A stretch of 54,487 bases of DNA, taken from Bacteroidales bacterium UBA4363. GTDB taxonomy: Bacteria; Bacteroidota; Bacteroidia; Bacteroidales; Paludibacteraceae. Below are positions 8,862-16,402 of the stretch, in pieces. Made by a program: the position numbers and the translations under genes. The notes under the pieces are model-generated. The model was not told the origin of the DNA and ran no database searches. It saw nothing but the letters and a program-made list of their open reading frames with translations. Each line of letters starts with the position of its first letter. Position 1 is the stretch's first letter. The stretch spans positions 77,913 to 132,399 of the forward strand of contig DGSL01000025.1 of the NCBI GenBank assembly GCA_002393965.1. The letters are read 5' to 3'.

Positions 8862-8969
8862 CCAACCTAATTGATAAGTCAGGAGAGAGAAGAAGATTGA
8901 GAAGCACCTTGTCATGATGAGAAAAACTTCTATTTGAAATAAAATATCAATCAACATTCACAAAGTACT

Positions 8970-9512
8970 ATGAAAGAACTAAAAGGAACCAAAACGGAAA
9001 AGAACCTACAGGAAGCGTTTGCAGGCGAGTCAATGGCGCGTAATAAATATACGTATTTCGCATCGAAAGCCAAGAAGGACGGGTATGTGCAGATTGCGGC
9101 TCTGTTTGAAGAAACGGCAGCCAACGAGAAGGAGCATGCCAAGATGTGGTATAAGTTATTGAACGGTGGTTCGGTAAGTGACACGGCCACCAATCTGGAG
9201 GCAGCGGCCTCTGGAGAGAACTTCGAATGGACGGACATGTATCAGCGAATGGCAGAAGAGGCCCGGTCGGAGGGCTTTGACGAGATTGCCGAAAAATTTG
9301 AACAAGTAGCTGCCATAGAAAAAGAGCACGAAGCCCGTTACCGCGCATTGTTGAAGAACGTCCAGGAGAAAAAGGTGTTTTCCAAAGACGGTGATGCAGT
9401 CTGGCAATGTGCCAATTGCGGACATATTGTAGTAGGAAAATCGGCTCCGGAGGTATGTCCGGTATGTGATCATCCTCAGTCTTACTTCCAGATTAGGGCT
9501 GAGAACTACTGA
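8970..9512 (+). CDS. rbr: rubrerythrin
   Basis: A 180-residue rubrerythrin, a cytosolic non-haem iron peroxidase that reduces hydrogen peroxide in anaerobes. The N-terminal ferritin-like four-helix domain carries the di-iron ligands (Glu20, ENxxH-type E53-K-E-H56 and E117-K-E-H120). The C-terminal rubredoxin domain has two Cys pairs, Cys147/Cys150 (CANCG) and Cys163/Cys166 (CPVCD), for a mononuclear FeS4 centre. Domain order is the classic one, not that of reverse rubrerythrin. It is a single-gene unit with its own promoter-like sequence and a long terminator. Confidence 0.96.
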   Translation: MKELKGTKTEKNLQEAFAGESMARNKYTYFASKAKKDGYVQIAALFEETAANEKEHAKMWYKLLNGGSVSDTATNLEAAASGENFEWTDMYQRMAEEARSEGFDEIAEKFEQVAAIEKEHEARYRALLKNVQEKKVFSKDGDAVWQCANCGHIVVGKSAPEVCPVCDHPQSYFQIRAENY

Positions 9513-9547
9513 TTTCAGGAAGAGAACTGACGTAAGCAGAATCCTCA

Positions 9548-9600
9548 CCTGTCCCGAATCGAGTCCGAAAGAAGGACTGATTCGAGGCAGGTTATTTTTT
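9548..9600 (+). terminator. intrinsic terminator after rbr
   Basis: A long imperfect hairpin from CCTG (9548) to CAGG (9591), including GAATC-AGTCC against GGACT-GATTC with a GAAAGAA loop, ends in TTATTTTTT. Confidence 0.85.
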
Positions 9601-9755
9601 GTTTATTTTCAATGAACACTTTTTTACGCCATGGCAGAGAATAAGTAAACTTATCTCTGCTCATCTGACTTTAAAAAGGTTTATTTTCAATGAACACTTT
9701 TTACGTCATGGCAGAGAATAAGTAAACTTATCTCTGCTCATCTGACTTTAAAAAG
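9601..9755. repeat. tandem pair of palindromic intergenic element, copies B and C
   Basis: Two direct copies, 9601-9678 (78 bases) and 9679-9755 (77 bases), differ only by one T in a T run and by GCC versus GTC in the outer arm. Each contains a 27-base hairpin, GCAGAG-A-ATAAGT-AA-ACTTAT-CTCTGC, enclosed by GYCA/TGAC arms and flanking T and A runs. Copy C has the paired GTCA/TGAC arm and copy A (7.1 kb) the paired GCCA/TGGC arm; copy B has one mismatch. The pair ends one base before the -33 box of the SulP promoter. Confidence 0.85.
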
Positions 9756-9756
9756 G

Positions 9757-9788
9757 TTTGTCTATGAATGGTGATTTGAGTAAATTTG
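9757..9788 (+). promoter_or_regulatory. promoter of SulP gene
   Basis: TTTG at 9757-9760, a 20-base spacer and TAAATTTG at 9781-9788. This is an exact fit to the Bacteroidota housekeeping promoter. The palindromic tandem repeat abuts it upstream. Confidence 0.75.
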
Positions 9789-9856
9789 CGCCACTTTTTC
9801 AAAAAACAAACATGGATCTTGATAAGCAAGATCTGTTCTTTAATCAAAGATAATTG

Positions 9857-11560
9857 ATGAAGCTGAACTTGGATTTTCACCCACGTTTTTTTTCTACTCT
9901 GCAACACTACGACCGATCTATTTTTTTGTCTGATCTGTTAGCTGGAATCATTGTTGGCATTGTTGCCTTACCGTTGGCCATTGCTTTCGGTATTGCCAGT
10001 GGAGTCTCGCCTGAGAAAGGCATCATAACGGCTATTGTGGCTGGTCTTGCGATTTCTCTGTTTGGGGGGTCGAAGGTGCAGATCGGAGGTCCGACCGGTG
10101 CTTTCATTGTCATTGTATGCGGTATCATTAACGACTATGGCATAGAGGGATTGACTTTGGCGACCTTGATGGCTGGAGTATTTCTTATTGCCTTGGGTGT
10201 GATGCGCTTAGGTACGATTATAAAATACATTCCTTATCCGATTATAGTTGGTTTCACATCGGGTATAGCATTGACCATCTTTACCACTCAGGTGAAGGAT
10301 TTATTGGGACTGAATGTACAGTCGTTGCCTGCGGATTTTACGGGAAAATGGATGGCTTATTTTTCTGCCACATCGTTTGACCTATGGAGTGCGAGTATAG
10401 GATTGCTGAGCATTGTCATCATTCTGCTTGTTCCGAAATTCTCCAGACGCATCCCCGGTTCTCTCGTTGCTATTGTCGTCATGACTGTAGGGGTTGTCTT
10501 GTTGAAGCAATATGGTGGCGTAGAGACGGTGGAGACAATCGGAGACCGTTTTCGTATTTCATCGTCATTGCCATCTCCTTCGGTTCCGGCCTTGTCGTGG
10601 GAGGGGATGCGAGGACTTTTGGCTCCTGCGCTAACCATAGCAGTGCTTGGAGCGATTGAGTCGTTATTGTCGGCCGCTGTTGCAGATGGTGTTACTTCGG
10701 ACCGTCATAATTCCAATACCGAACTCATCGGTCAGGGAATAGCGAACCTGCTGTCTCCTTTATTTGGTGGTATTCCAGCAACGGGAGCCATAGCACGAAC
10801 GATGACGAATATTGACAACGGAGGCAGAACACCGATTGCAGGTATTGTGCATGCAGTAGTTTTGTTGTTGATATTCCTTTTCTTAATGCCGCTTGCGCAA
10901 TACATTCCGATGGCGTGTCTGGCAGGTGTGTTGGTTGTTGTCTCGTACAACATGAGTGGATGGCGTGCTTTTTCTGCCTTACTGAAAAACCCAAAGTCGG
11001 ACGTGCTGGTTTTGATTGTCACATTCCTGTTGACCGTTCTGTTTGACTTGACGGTTGCCATTGAAGTGGGAATGGTCATTGCGTGTCTGTTATTCATGCG
11101 ACGTATGGCAGAGACGACAGCCGTGAAGGAGATACTGGATGAAATTGATGCCAGTACGGAAACAGATGTAAAACTGGAACATGAGGAGCATCTGGTCATT
11201 CCGGAAGGGGTGGAAGTGTATGAGATAAACGGCCCTTACTTCTTCGGTGCTGGAAACCGCTTTGAAGATGTGACAGAAAATCGTCCGGGTCGACGTCCGA
11301 AAGTGCGTGTTATTAGAATGAGAAAAGTTCCGTTTGTCGATTCGACTGGTATTTATAATCTGAGCAACTTATGTCGGCGGAGTCAGAAGAAAGGAATCCG
11401 AATAGTATTGTCTGGTGTGAATCCTCACGTGCATGCAGCCCTGAAGAAGGCTGATTTCTACACTCTGCTGGGAACGTCGGAGAACATCTGCCCGAATATC
11501 AACGTTGCCATGCGTCGTGCCAATGAATTGTTGGAAGAGTCAGAAAAGGAAAAAAAATGA
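9857..11560 (+). CDS. SulP family anion transporter with STAS domain
   Basis: A 567-residue SulP (SLC26-like) transporter. Around 10-12 membrane helices fill residues 25-440; the family motif regions IVGIVALPLAIAFGIASG and GGSKVQIGGPTGAFIVIV are present near the N-terminus. The C-terminal STAS domain (about 455-555) includes VPFVDSTGIYNL, the phosphoacceptor-like loop of anti-sigma-antagonist folds. Substrate may be sulfate, bicarbonate or an organic anion. The ATG at 9857 is preferred over the adjacent in-frame TTG. It is monocistronic, with a consensus promoter; I see no hairpin after it. Confidence 0.93.
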   Translation: MKLNLDFHPRFFSTLQHYDRSIFLSDLLAGIIVGIVALPLAIAFGIASGVSPEKGIITAIVAGLAISLFGGSKVQIGGPTGAFIVIVCGIINDYGIEGLTLATLMAGVFLIALGVMRLGTIIKYIPYPIIVGFTSGIALTIFTTQVKDLLGLNVQSLPADFTGKWMAYFSATSFDLWSASIGLLSIVIILLVPKFSRRIPGSLVAIVVMTVGVVLLKQYGGVETVETIGDRFRISSSLPSPSVPALSWEGMRGLLAPALTIAVLGAIESLLSAAVADGVTSDRHNSNTELIGQGIANLLSPLFGGIPATGAIARTMTNIDNGGRTPIAGIVHAVVLLLIFLFLMPLAQYIPMACLAGVLVVVSYNMSGWRAFSALLKNPKSDVLVLIVTFLLTVLFDLTVAIEVGMVIACLLFMRRMAETTAVKEILDEIDASTETDVKLEHEEHLVIPEGVEVYEINGPYFFGAGNRFEDVTENRPGRRPKVRVIRMRKVPFVDSTGIYNLSNLCRRSQKKGIRIVLSGVNPHVHAALKKADFYTLLGTSENICPNINVAMRRANELLEESEKEKK

Positions 11561-11631
11561 ATGATCAAGGCAAGATCGGAGCCTGGAGCGGAGCCTTTGT
11601 GAAGATATCTCTGCAGTCATAATCCTTTCGA

Positions 11632-11663
11632 TTTGTCCGTGTCGCAAAAACTTTTTATTTTTG
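11632..11663 (+). promoter_or_regulatory. promoter of HD-protein gene cluster
   Basis: TTTG at 11632-11635, a 20-base spacer, and TATTTTTG at 11656-11663, 22 bases before the HD gene start. It is a full consensus match. Confidence 0.75.
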
Positions 11664-11685
11664 GTGAAATCCAAAAGAAAGAGAC

Positions 11686-12327
11686 ATGCCAACAACGGAA
11701 TACGGAAAGAGATTCATTGAAGTTTATCAACAGAACATACACCGCGAAGGGGCGGAGGAACTGCTTTCCTGGCTCACGGGAAAGACAGCAGCGGAGAGTG
11801 GAAACCTATTTCAGGGGAGTGAGTTGAGCGCGAAGGCCAGTGATTTTTTCAAGGCACCAGCCTCGACGCGTTTTCATTTAGACTGTGAGGGAGGATTGGT
11901 GCGTCATTCCCTGAATGTATGGAAAGAGTTGAAGCGGTTGTGTGAGGCATATAAAGACGTTGTCCAAGTTACAGAAGAAACAGTTGCCATCTGTGCTTTA
12001 CTTCATGACGTATGTAAGGTAAACAGCTATAGTATATCATGGCGCAACGTTAAAAATGAAGCGACTGGAGTGTGGGAGAAAAAGCCGTATTATACGAAGA
12101 ACGAACTGTTCAACTATGGCGGACACGGAGCCAAGTCGGTCTATTTGATACAGAAATACATGCCGCTGAGAGACGAGGAAGCCGTAGCAATTCAGAATCA
12201 CATGGGTCTTTACAATAAACCATCGAACGATTTCTCTCTGGCTGCAGCCTTTTCCCAATATCCTCTTGCGTGGCTGTTGCATGTAGCGGACGAAGCGGCA
12301 ACGTATATTGACGAAAAAGTACAGTAG
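11686..12327 (+). CDS. HD-domain phosphohydrolase
   Basis: A 213-residue HD superfamily protein. The metal ligands are in order: His74 (LVRHSLNVW), His107-Asp108 (LLHDVCK), His147 (GGHGAKS), His172 (QNHMG) and Asp202 (HVADEAATY). The layout H...HD...H...H...D resembles the HD half of YhaM-type 3'-5' exoribonucleases and related hydrolases, but no OB nucleic-acid domain is present. Substrate is unknown; nucleotide or RNA phosphoester hydrolysis is the family expectation. The next gene starts 4 bases after the stop. Confidence 0.85.
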   Translation: MPTTEYGKRFIEVYQQNIHREGAEELLSWLTGKTAAESGNLFQGSELSAKASDFFKAPASTRFHLDCEGGLVRHSLNVWKELKRLCEAYKDVVQVTEETVAICALLHDVCKVNSYSISWRNVKNEATGVWEKKPYYTKNELFNYGGHGAKSVYLIQKYMPLRDEEAVAIQNHMGLYNKPSNDFSLAAAFSQYPLAWLLHVADEAATYIDEKVQ

Positions 12328-12331
12328 GTTT

Positions 12332-13207
12332 ATGAAAAGGCTCCTTCTCTTTGGTTTTGTGTTGATTCTTATGTACGGTTGTGGCAGGAAAGAGTCAGAC
12401 AGAAGTGCCGATACATTGAAAAAGGGGAATGTCGGTGAACAGATATTCTATCAGAAAAAAGACAGTGTCATTATAGATTGCAACTACACCTTTGAAGAGG
12501 CGACAGAGGGGAGCAATGCTCCCAAGGAGTTGCTGGAAAAGCTTGCGTTGTATGAAGTAACCTATTATTCGACAGACGGACGTCTGCATCAAGGGCAATT
12601 GCTTTCTGACAGTACGATTCGAAAAGATATGCAGGAACTTTTTGACATCATGCGTGAAGAGCATTTTGTAATCGAGAAAGTAATACCCATAGTGAGATAT
12701 GACTGGAATGACGATCTCTCAATGGCAGATAACAATACGTATTGTTTCTGTTTTCGTGATGCATCTTATTCCTTTCATGCTGTAGGACTGGCTGTAGATA
12801 TCAATCCGTATTTCAATCCGCAGCGATGGAAGGGCTCTTATCGTCAGATACGAAAAGACAAGCCGGAAGGAGCCGTCTATGATCCGTCACGTCCTGGAAC
12901 GTTTACAGAAGGAAGCCGTATAGTGGAAGAATTTCGCAAACGGGGGTTTCGCTGGGGGCATTACATGAGTCGTAAGGCGGATGACCATCATTTTCAGAAA
13001 GCCTCTTTCAGAGAGATGCCCAAGGTTCCTCATACGGCAGCTCGTCCAGCCGAACCGTCCAGCCAAACAGAGATGGAAGAGATGCAGTCAGAAAAAGCGG
13101 AGATTGGATCCAATGAGTCGTCTGGAAAGATGACTCCAGAAGAACATCCGAAGACGGCCAGAGAACGGATTCGAGAACGTGCACAGAGGGGAAAGCAGAC
13201 TTGGTAA
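12332..13207 (+). CDS. lipoprotein, M15-type (D-Ala-D-Ala/extensin-like) peptidase
   Basis: A 291-residue putative lipoprotein. The start at MKRLLLFGFVLILMYGC gives a clean type II signal with the lipidated Cys17; the longer frame would overlap the HD gene and hide the signal. The catalytic part shows the M15 zinc motif SFHAVGLAVDIN (His149, Asp156) and DDHHF (Asp217/218, His219/220), plus the FRKRGFRWGHY stretch. This predicts a peptidoglycan L,D- or D,D-peptidase in the periplasm. The last 60 residues are charged, Glu/Lys-rich and probably disordered. It is followed 22 bases later by PAP2, so the cluster looks cell-envelope related. Confidence 0.85.
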   Translation: MKRLLLFGFVLILMYGCGRKESDRSADTLKKGNVGEQIFYQKKDSVIIDCNYTFEEATEGSNAPKELLEKLALYEVTYYSTDGRLHQGQLLSDSTIRKDMQELFDIMREEHFVIEKVIPIVRYDWNDDLSMADNNTYCFCFRDASYSFHAVGLAVDINPYFNPQRWKGSYRQIRKDKPEGAVYDPSRPGTFTEGSRIVEEFRKRGFRWGHYMSRKADDHHFQKASFREMPKVPHTAARPAEPSSQTEMEEMQSEKAEIGSNESSGKMTPEEHPKTARERIRERAQRGKQTW

Positions 13208-13229
13208 CTGACTACACAAAAAGAACGGT

Positions 13230-13919
13230 ATGGAATTACATCAACTTATCTCATTTGACCAGCATCTATTTTTGGCCTTGAACGGAGTGCATGGAGCCTA
13301 TGCCGATCGTTTCATGTGGTTGTACACGCAGACATGGACATGGATACCGTCTTTGTTAGTGATGTTGGCAGTCATAATCCGCACAAAGAAAAAAGAATCT
13401 ATATGGATATTGCTTGCAATGGTATTGGCGATTGTTTTCGCAGACCAAGTCTCCAGTGGTCTCATCAAGCCGATAGCAGAGCGATTCCGTCCTTCGCATG
13501 AACCGGCATTGGATGGTTTAGTGCATTTAGTTAATGGTTATCATGGTGGTTATTATGGATTTGTATCCAGTCACGCGGCCAATTCTTTTGCCATCGCTCT
13601 GTTTACGTCTCTGTTGTTCCGAAACCGACGTTATACCATCATCCTATTCCTGTGGGCTTTGGTCAACTGTTATTCCCGTATTTATCTTGGTGTGCATTAT
13701 CCCGGAGACATATTAGGAGGAATGGTTGTAGGAATCACGGGAGGGTATTTGTTTTTTATTCTTCTTCGTAGCCTACGTCCACGGGCTCTCTATGTCAGTT
13801 CACAGTCAACCTATATAGACCGTCATGCACATGGGTTCCTGCCTCATGACAGCGAGGTGTGTATGTGGGTTGTGATGCTAACCATCATAGTGTTGGCTTT
13901 TATTTCGTTATTCCAATAA
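13230..13919 (+). CDS. PAP2 family phosphatase
   Basis: A 229-residue membrane phosphatase of the PAP2 type (lipid or undecaprenyl pyrophosphate phosphatase-like). The three motifs are clear: K80...RFRP88 (KPIAERFRP), SSHAANS at 113-119 and [12 protein letters not shown] at 149-160 with Arg150, His156 and Asp160. Five hydrophobic segments surround them, and an extra C-terminal helix (about 211-228) follows a 45-residue linker. Action on undecaprenyl pyrophosphate or phosphatidylglycerol phosphate is plausible given the peptidoglycan-hydrolase neighbour. Confidence 0.9.
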   Translation: MELHQLISFDQHLFLALNGVHGAYADRFMWLYTQTWTWIPSLLVMLAVIIRTKKKESIWILLAMVLAIVFADQVSSGLIKPIAERFRPSHEPALDGLVHLVNGYHGGYYGFVSSHAANSFAIALFTSLLFRNRRYTIILFLWALVNCYSRIYLGVHYPGDILGGMVVGITGGYLFFILLRSLRPRALYVSSQSTYIDRHAHGFLPHDSEVCMWVVMLTIIVLAFISLFQ

Positions 13920-13938
13920 AATAACTATAAAAAACAGT

Positions 13939-14286
13939 ATGGAGAACAAGAGTATCATTGACCTTTTTATGGCTAAAAAAGGGGAGTGGTTTCCTCCTGA
14001 GAGAAATTCAGAGATTCGTGATGCTTTGTCGAAACTGGACAAAGAACGTTTGTTGGTAGTTACCTCAATAGATTATAAGGAACCGACAATCCTGTTGATT
14101 ATTTCTATTTTTGTCGGAGGATGGGGTGTTGACAGATTTCTGTTAGGAGATATTACAATGGGTGTATTAAAGCTCATTACTGGAGGTGGTTGCGGTATCT
14201 GGTGGTTGGTTGATTTGTTTTTAATCACTGGCAAGACGAAGCAATATAACTATCAGAAACTAACGGATATATTGTCGATTAAATAA
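13939..14286 (+). CDS. TM2 domain protein
   Basis: A 115-residue membrane protein with a TM2 domain: two helices joined by a tight turn, [19 protein letters not shown] then [15 protein letters not shown]. The Asp-Arg-Phe motif after the first helix is the hallmark of the domain. About 45 soluble residues precede it. Its stop codon overlaps the next gene's start, TAATG, showing translational coupling. Function is unknown. Confidence 0.88.
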   Translation: MENKSIIDLFMAKKGEWFPPERNSEIRDALSKLDKERLLVVTSIDYKEPTILLIISIFVGGWGVDRFLLGDITMGVLKLITGGGCGIWWLVDLFLITGKTKQYNYQKLTDILSIK

Positions 14287-14618
14287 TGTGTTTCTTTAAG
14301 GCTATTACAGGGATTCCATGTCCAGGATGTGGAAGTCTGCGTTCTATTATGAGTCTATTGGATGGTGATGTCTGTCTGGCCTTGTGGTATAATCCGGTTA
14401 TCATACTACTCTTTATTGGAGGAGTGTTCTTGTTTTTAGTGAGTTTGGTTGAATTAATCATTCAAAAGGACAAAAATCGAAGAAAGAGTTTTGCAGAAAC
14501 AGCAAGAGGAACACTTCTTTACAGGTTGTTGCATCGAAGCCTTCCGACGTGGACAATTGTTATAGCCCTTTTTGTCACACTCATGAATTGGTTTTGGAAC
14601 ATAGAAAAAGGGCTCTAA
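14286..14618 (+). CDS. DUF2752 membrane protein
   Basis: A 110-residue membrane protein of the DUF2752 family, with the diagnostic N-terminal IPCPGCGSLRS (Cys12, Cys15) and ALWYNP before the next helix. It has two or three membrane segments. It often sits beside TM2 proteins in Bacteroidales, as here with a one-base overlap. No function is established; the CPxCG pair could be redox- or metal-active. Confidence 0.88.
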   Translation: MCFFKAITGIPCPGCGSLRSIMSLLDGDVCLALWYNPVIILLFIGGVFLFLVSLVELIIQKDKNRRKSFAETARGTLLYRLLHRSLPTWTIVIALFVTLMNWFWNIEKGL

Positions 14619-14690
14619 GTTCATTTATGTGAACACCAGATTCCTGTCAATTTATCTAAGTTAAACGGAGAATGTTTTTTTTCTTTCAGA

Positions 14691-14722
14691 TTTGGAAAGT
14701 GAGAAGAAAAGTGTTATTTTTA
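14691..14722 (+). promoter_or_regulatory. promoter of small DNA-binding-like gene
   Basis: TTTG at 14691-14694, a 20-base spacer and TATTTTTA at 14715-14722, one base off the -7 consensus. Confidence 0.55.
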
Positions 14723-14765
14723 GCAACAGATAAACCACAGTTTAATCTTTAAAAAGAGGAACGAC

Positions 14766-15014
14766 ATGACGAGAACAATTACATTCAATGAATTGAGGAA
14801 GATCAAGGACAGTCTTCCAAGCGGAGCGATTGACAAGCTCGCAGCAGAACTGGGTGTCACGGCAGACACGATCCGAAACTATTTTGGAGGAGAGAACTAC
14901 AAGACTGCACAGAGTGTCGGTATGCATATTGAACCTGGTCCAGACGGTGGTCTTGTGATGTTGGATGACATTGTGATATTGGAGGCGGCCCAGAAACTGT
15001 TGGCTTCGAAGTAA
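14766..15014 (+). CDS. small helix-turn-helix-like protein
   Basis: An 82-residue protein. Residues 8-46 read as a helix-turn-helix: a helix around LRKIKDSLPSGAIDKLAAELG, a turn, then VTADTIRNYFGG. The C-terminus, GLVMLDDIVILEAAQKLL, forms a short conserved-looking tail. It resembles the small DNA-binding-type proteins found singly in Bacteroidales genomes. It has its own promoter and ends in a strong bidirectional terminator. The target is unknown. Confidence 0.75.
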   Translation: MTRTITFNELRKIKDSLPSGAIDKLAAELGVTADTIRNYFGGENYKTAQSVGMHIEPGPDGGLVMLDDIVILEAAQKLLASK

Positions 15015-15040
15015 GGTCTTCATCCAAGAACACAGGAAGA

Positions 15041-15079
15041 AAAAGGAACAAAGTGGTAATACCACTTTGTTCCTTTTTG
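15041..15079. terminator. bidirectional terminator between convergent genes
   Basis: Two 19-base perfect arms (A5-GGAACAAAGTGGTA and its complement ending T5) are separated by a single A, giving a very tight hairpin with loop around GTAATAC. It serves the small HTH gene on the plus strand and folA on the minus strand. Confidence 0.92.
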
Positions 15080-15094
15080 TTGTATAGAAATAAA

Positions 15095-15583
15095 TTACTT
15101 ACGAATCAGATTGACGAAAGAGAAGGATGGGTGTGAGTCAGAAGAATCGTGGTCTTCGCGGAATGTCTCAATCCATTCGGAAGGGTTGAAAGAAGGGAAG
15201 AACGCATCGGCTTTCGGGAACGTAGAATGAATCTCTGTAAGATACATAGTCTGAACAAAAGGGAGGAAAATGGAATAGATTTGTGCGCCACCGATGACAA
15301 ACGTTTCCTCTTCACTTTGAATGAGTTCCATTGCTTGCTGTGGTGTTTCGACCCCCTCGCATCCGGATGGAAGGGAGTTGGGAGTGTGGGTCAGAATGAT
15401 ATTACGTCGAAGAGGAAGAGGGGTGACGGGTAGGGATTCAAAAGTCTTTCTTCCCATGATGATGGGGTGTCCGGTTGTGATGGTCTTAAAGCGTTTCAGA
15501 TCGCCTGGGATATGGCAAAGCAATTGATTATCTTGTCCGATGGCAAGATCATCGGCAACGGCTGCAATAATGGATAGAAGCAT
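15095..15583 (-). CDS. folA: dihydrofolate reductase
   Basis: A 162-residue dihydrofolate reductase, reducing dihydrofolate with NADPH. The proton donor Asp28 lies in HIPGDLKRF, and the NADPH contacts are MGRKTFESL (43-51) and VIGGAQIYS (about 96-104). The residue before the usual His in the WHLPxDL-type motif is Cys23 instead of Trp. It lies 18 bases after thyA in the same direction, the classic coupling, because thymidylate synthase makes the dihydrofolate that this enzyme recycles. Confidence 0.95.
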   Translation of the reverse strand: MLLSIIAAVADDLAIGQDNQLLCHIPGDLKRFKTITTGHPIIMGRKTFESLPVTPLPLRRNIILTHTPNSLPSGCEGVETPQQAMELIQSEEETFVIGGAQIYSIFLPFVQTMYLTEIHSTFPKADAFFPSFNPSEWIETFREDHDSSDSHPSFSFVNLIRK

Positions 15584-15601
15584 AAAGAAAGGTGTTGAGA
15601 T

Positions 15602-16399
15602 TTAGACGGAGACCTGTCCTTTGATAGTAGGGTGACACTGATAGTCTATGAGTTTAAAATCTTCGTATTTGAAATCGAAAATCGATTTCACGTCTGGGTT
15701 GAGTTCCATTTTCGGTAGTGGATAGGGGGTGCGGGATAGTTGCAGATCTACTTGTTCGAAATGGTTGGTGTAGATATGAGCATCGCCAAGAGTGTGGATG
15801 AAATCACCGACCTGTAATCCAGTAACCTGTGCCATCATCATAAGCAGGAGGGCGTAGGAACTGATGTTAAACGGTACGCCGAGGAACGAGTCGGCGCTGC
15901 GTTGATAAAGTTGAAGAGACAATTTACCTTCTGCGACATAGAATTGGAAGAACATGTGGCATGGAGGAAGGTTCATTCGGTTCAGATCTGCCACATTCCA
16001 TGCATTGACAATGATGCGTCTGGAATCGGGGGTGTTTCGGATCTGATCGATAGCATTTGATATTTGGTCGATAAATCCGCCGTTATAGTCAGGCCAGGAG
16101 CGCCATTGATAGCCATAGATATGTCCGAGGTCGCCTGTTACGGGGTCTGCCCATTCGTTCCAGATACGAACACCGTGATCCTGCAGATATTTCACGTTGG
16201 TATCTCCGGCTAGAAACCACAGCAGTTCGTAGATGACGCTTTTCATGTGGATCTTCTTTGTGGTCACAATGGGGAATCCGTCGGAAAGGTTGAAACGCAT
16301 TTGATGTCCGAAGATGGAAATTGTTCCAGTTCCGGTTCTGTCTTCTTTACGCACACCTTCCTTCTTGATGCGTCTGAGGAGATCTAAATATTGTTCCAT
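15602..16399 (-). CDS. thyA: thymidylate synthase
   Basis: A 265-residue ThyA-type thymidylate synthase (E. coli enzyme 264), converting dUMP to dTMP with methylenetetrahydrofolate. The catalytic Cys147 is in [12 protein letters not shown], Arg21 and the Arg127-Arg128 pair bind phosphate, and GDAHIYTNH is near the C-terminus, which ends in the usual hydrophobic Val. It begins three bases after the stop of the PorE-like gene and precedes folA. Confidence 0.97.
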   Translation of the reverse strand: MEQYLDLLRRIKKEGVRKEDRTGTGTISIFGHQMRFNLSDGFPIVTTKKIHMKSVIYELLWFLAGDTNVKYLQDHGVRIWNEWADPVTGDLGHIYGYQWRSWPDYNGGFIDQISNAIDQIRNTPDSRRIIVNAWNVADLNRMNLPPCHMFFQFYVAEGKLSLQLYQRSADSFLGVPFNISSYALLLMMMAQVTGLQVGDFIHTLGDAHIYTNHFEQVDLQLSRTPYPLPKMELNPDVKSIFDFKYEDFKLIDYQCHPTIKGQVSV

Positions 16400-16402
16400 G
16401 TG

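Noticed and set aside
9601..9755. CRISPR array
   Set aside because: The two copies are directly adjacent with no spacer sequences and no cas genes are near.
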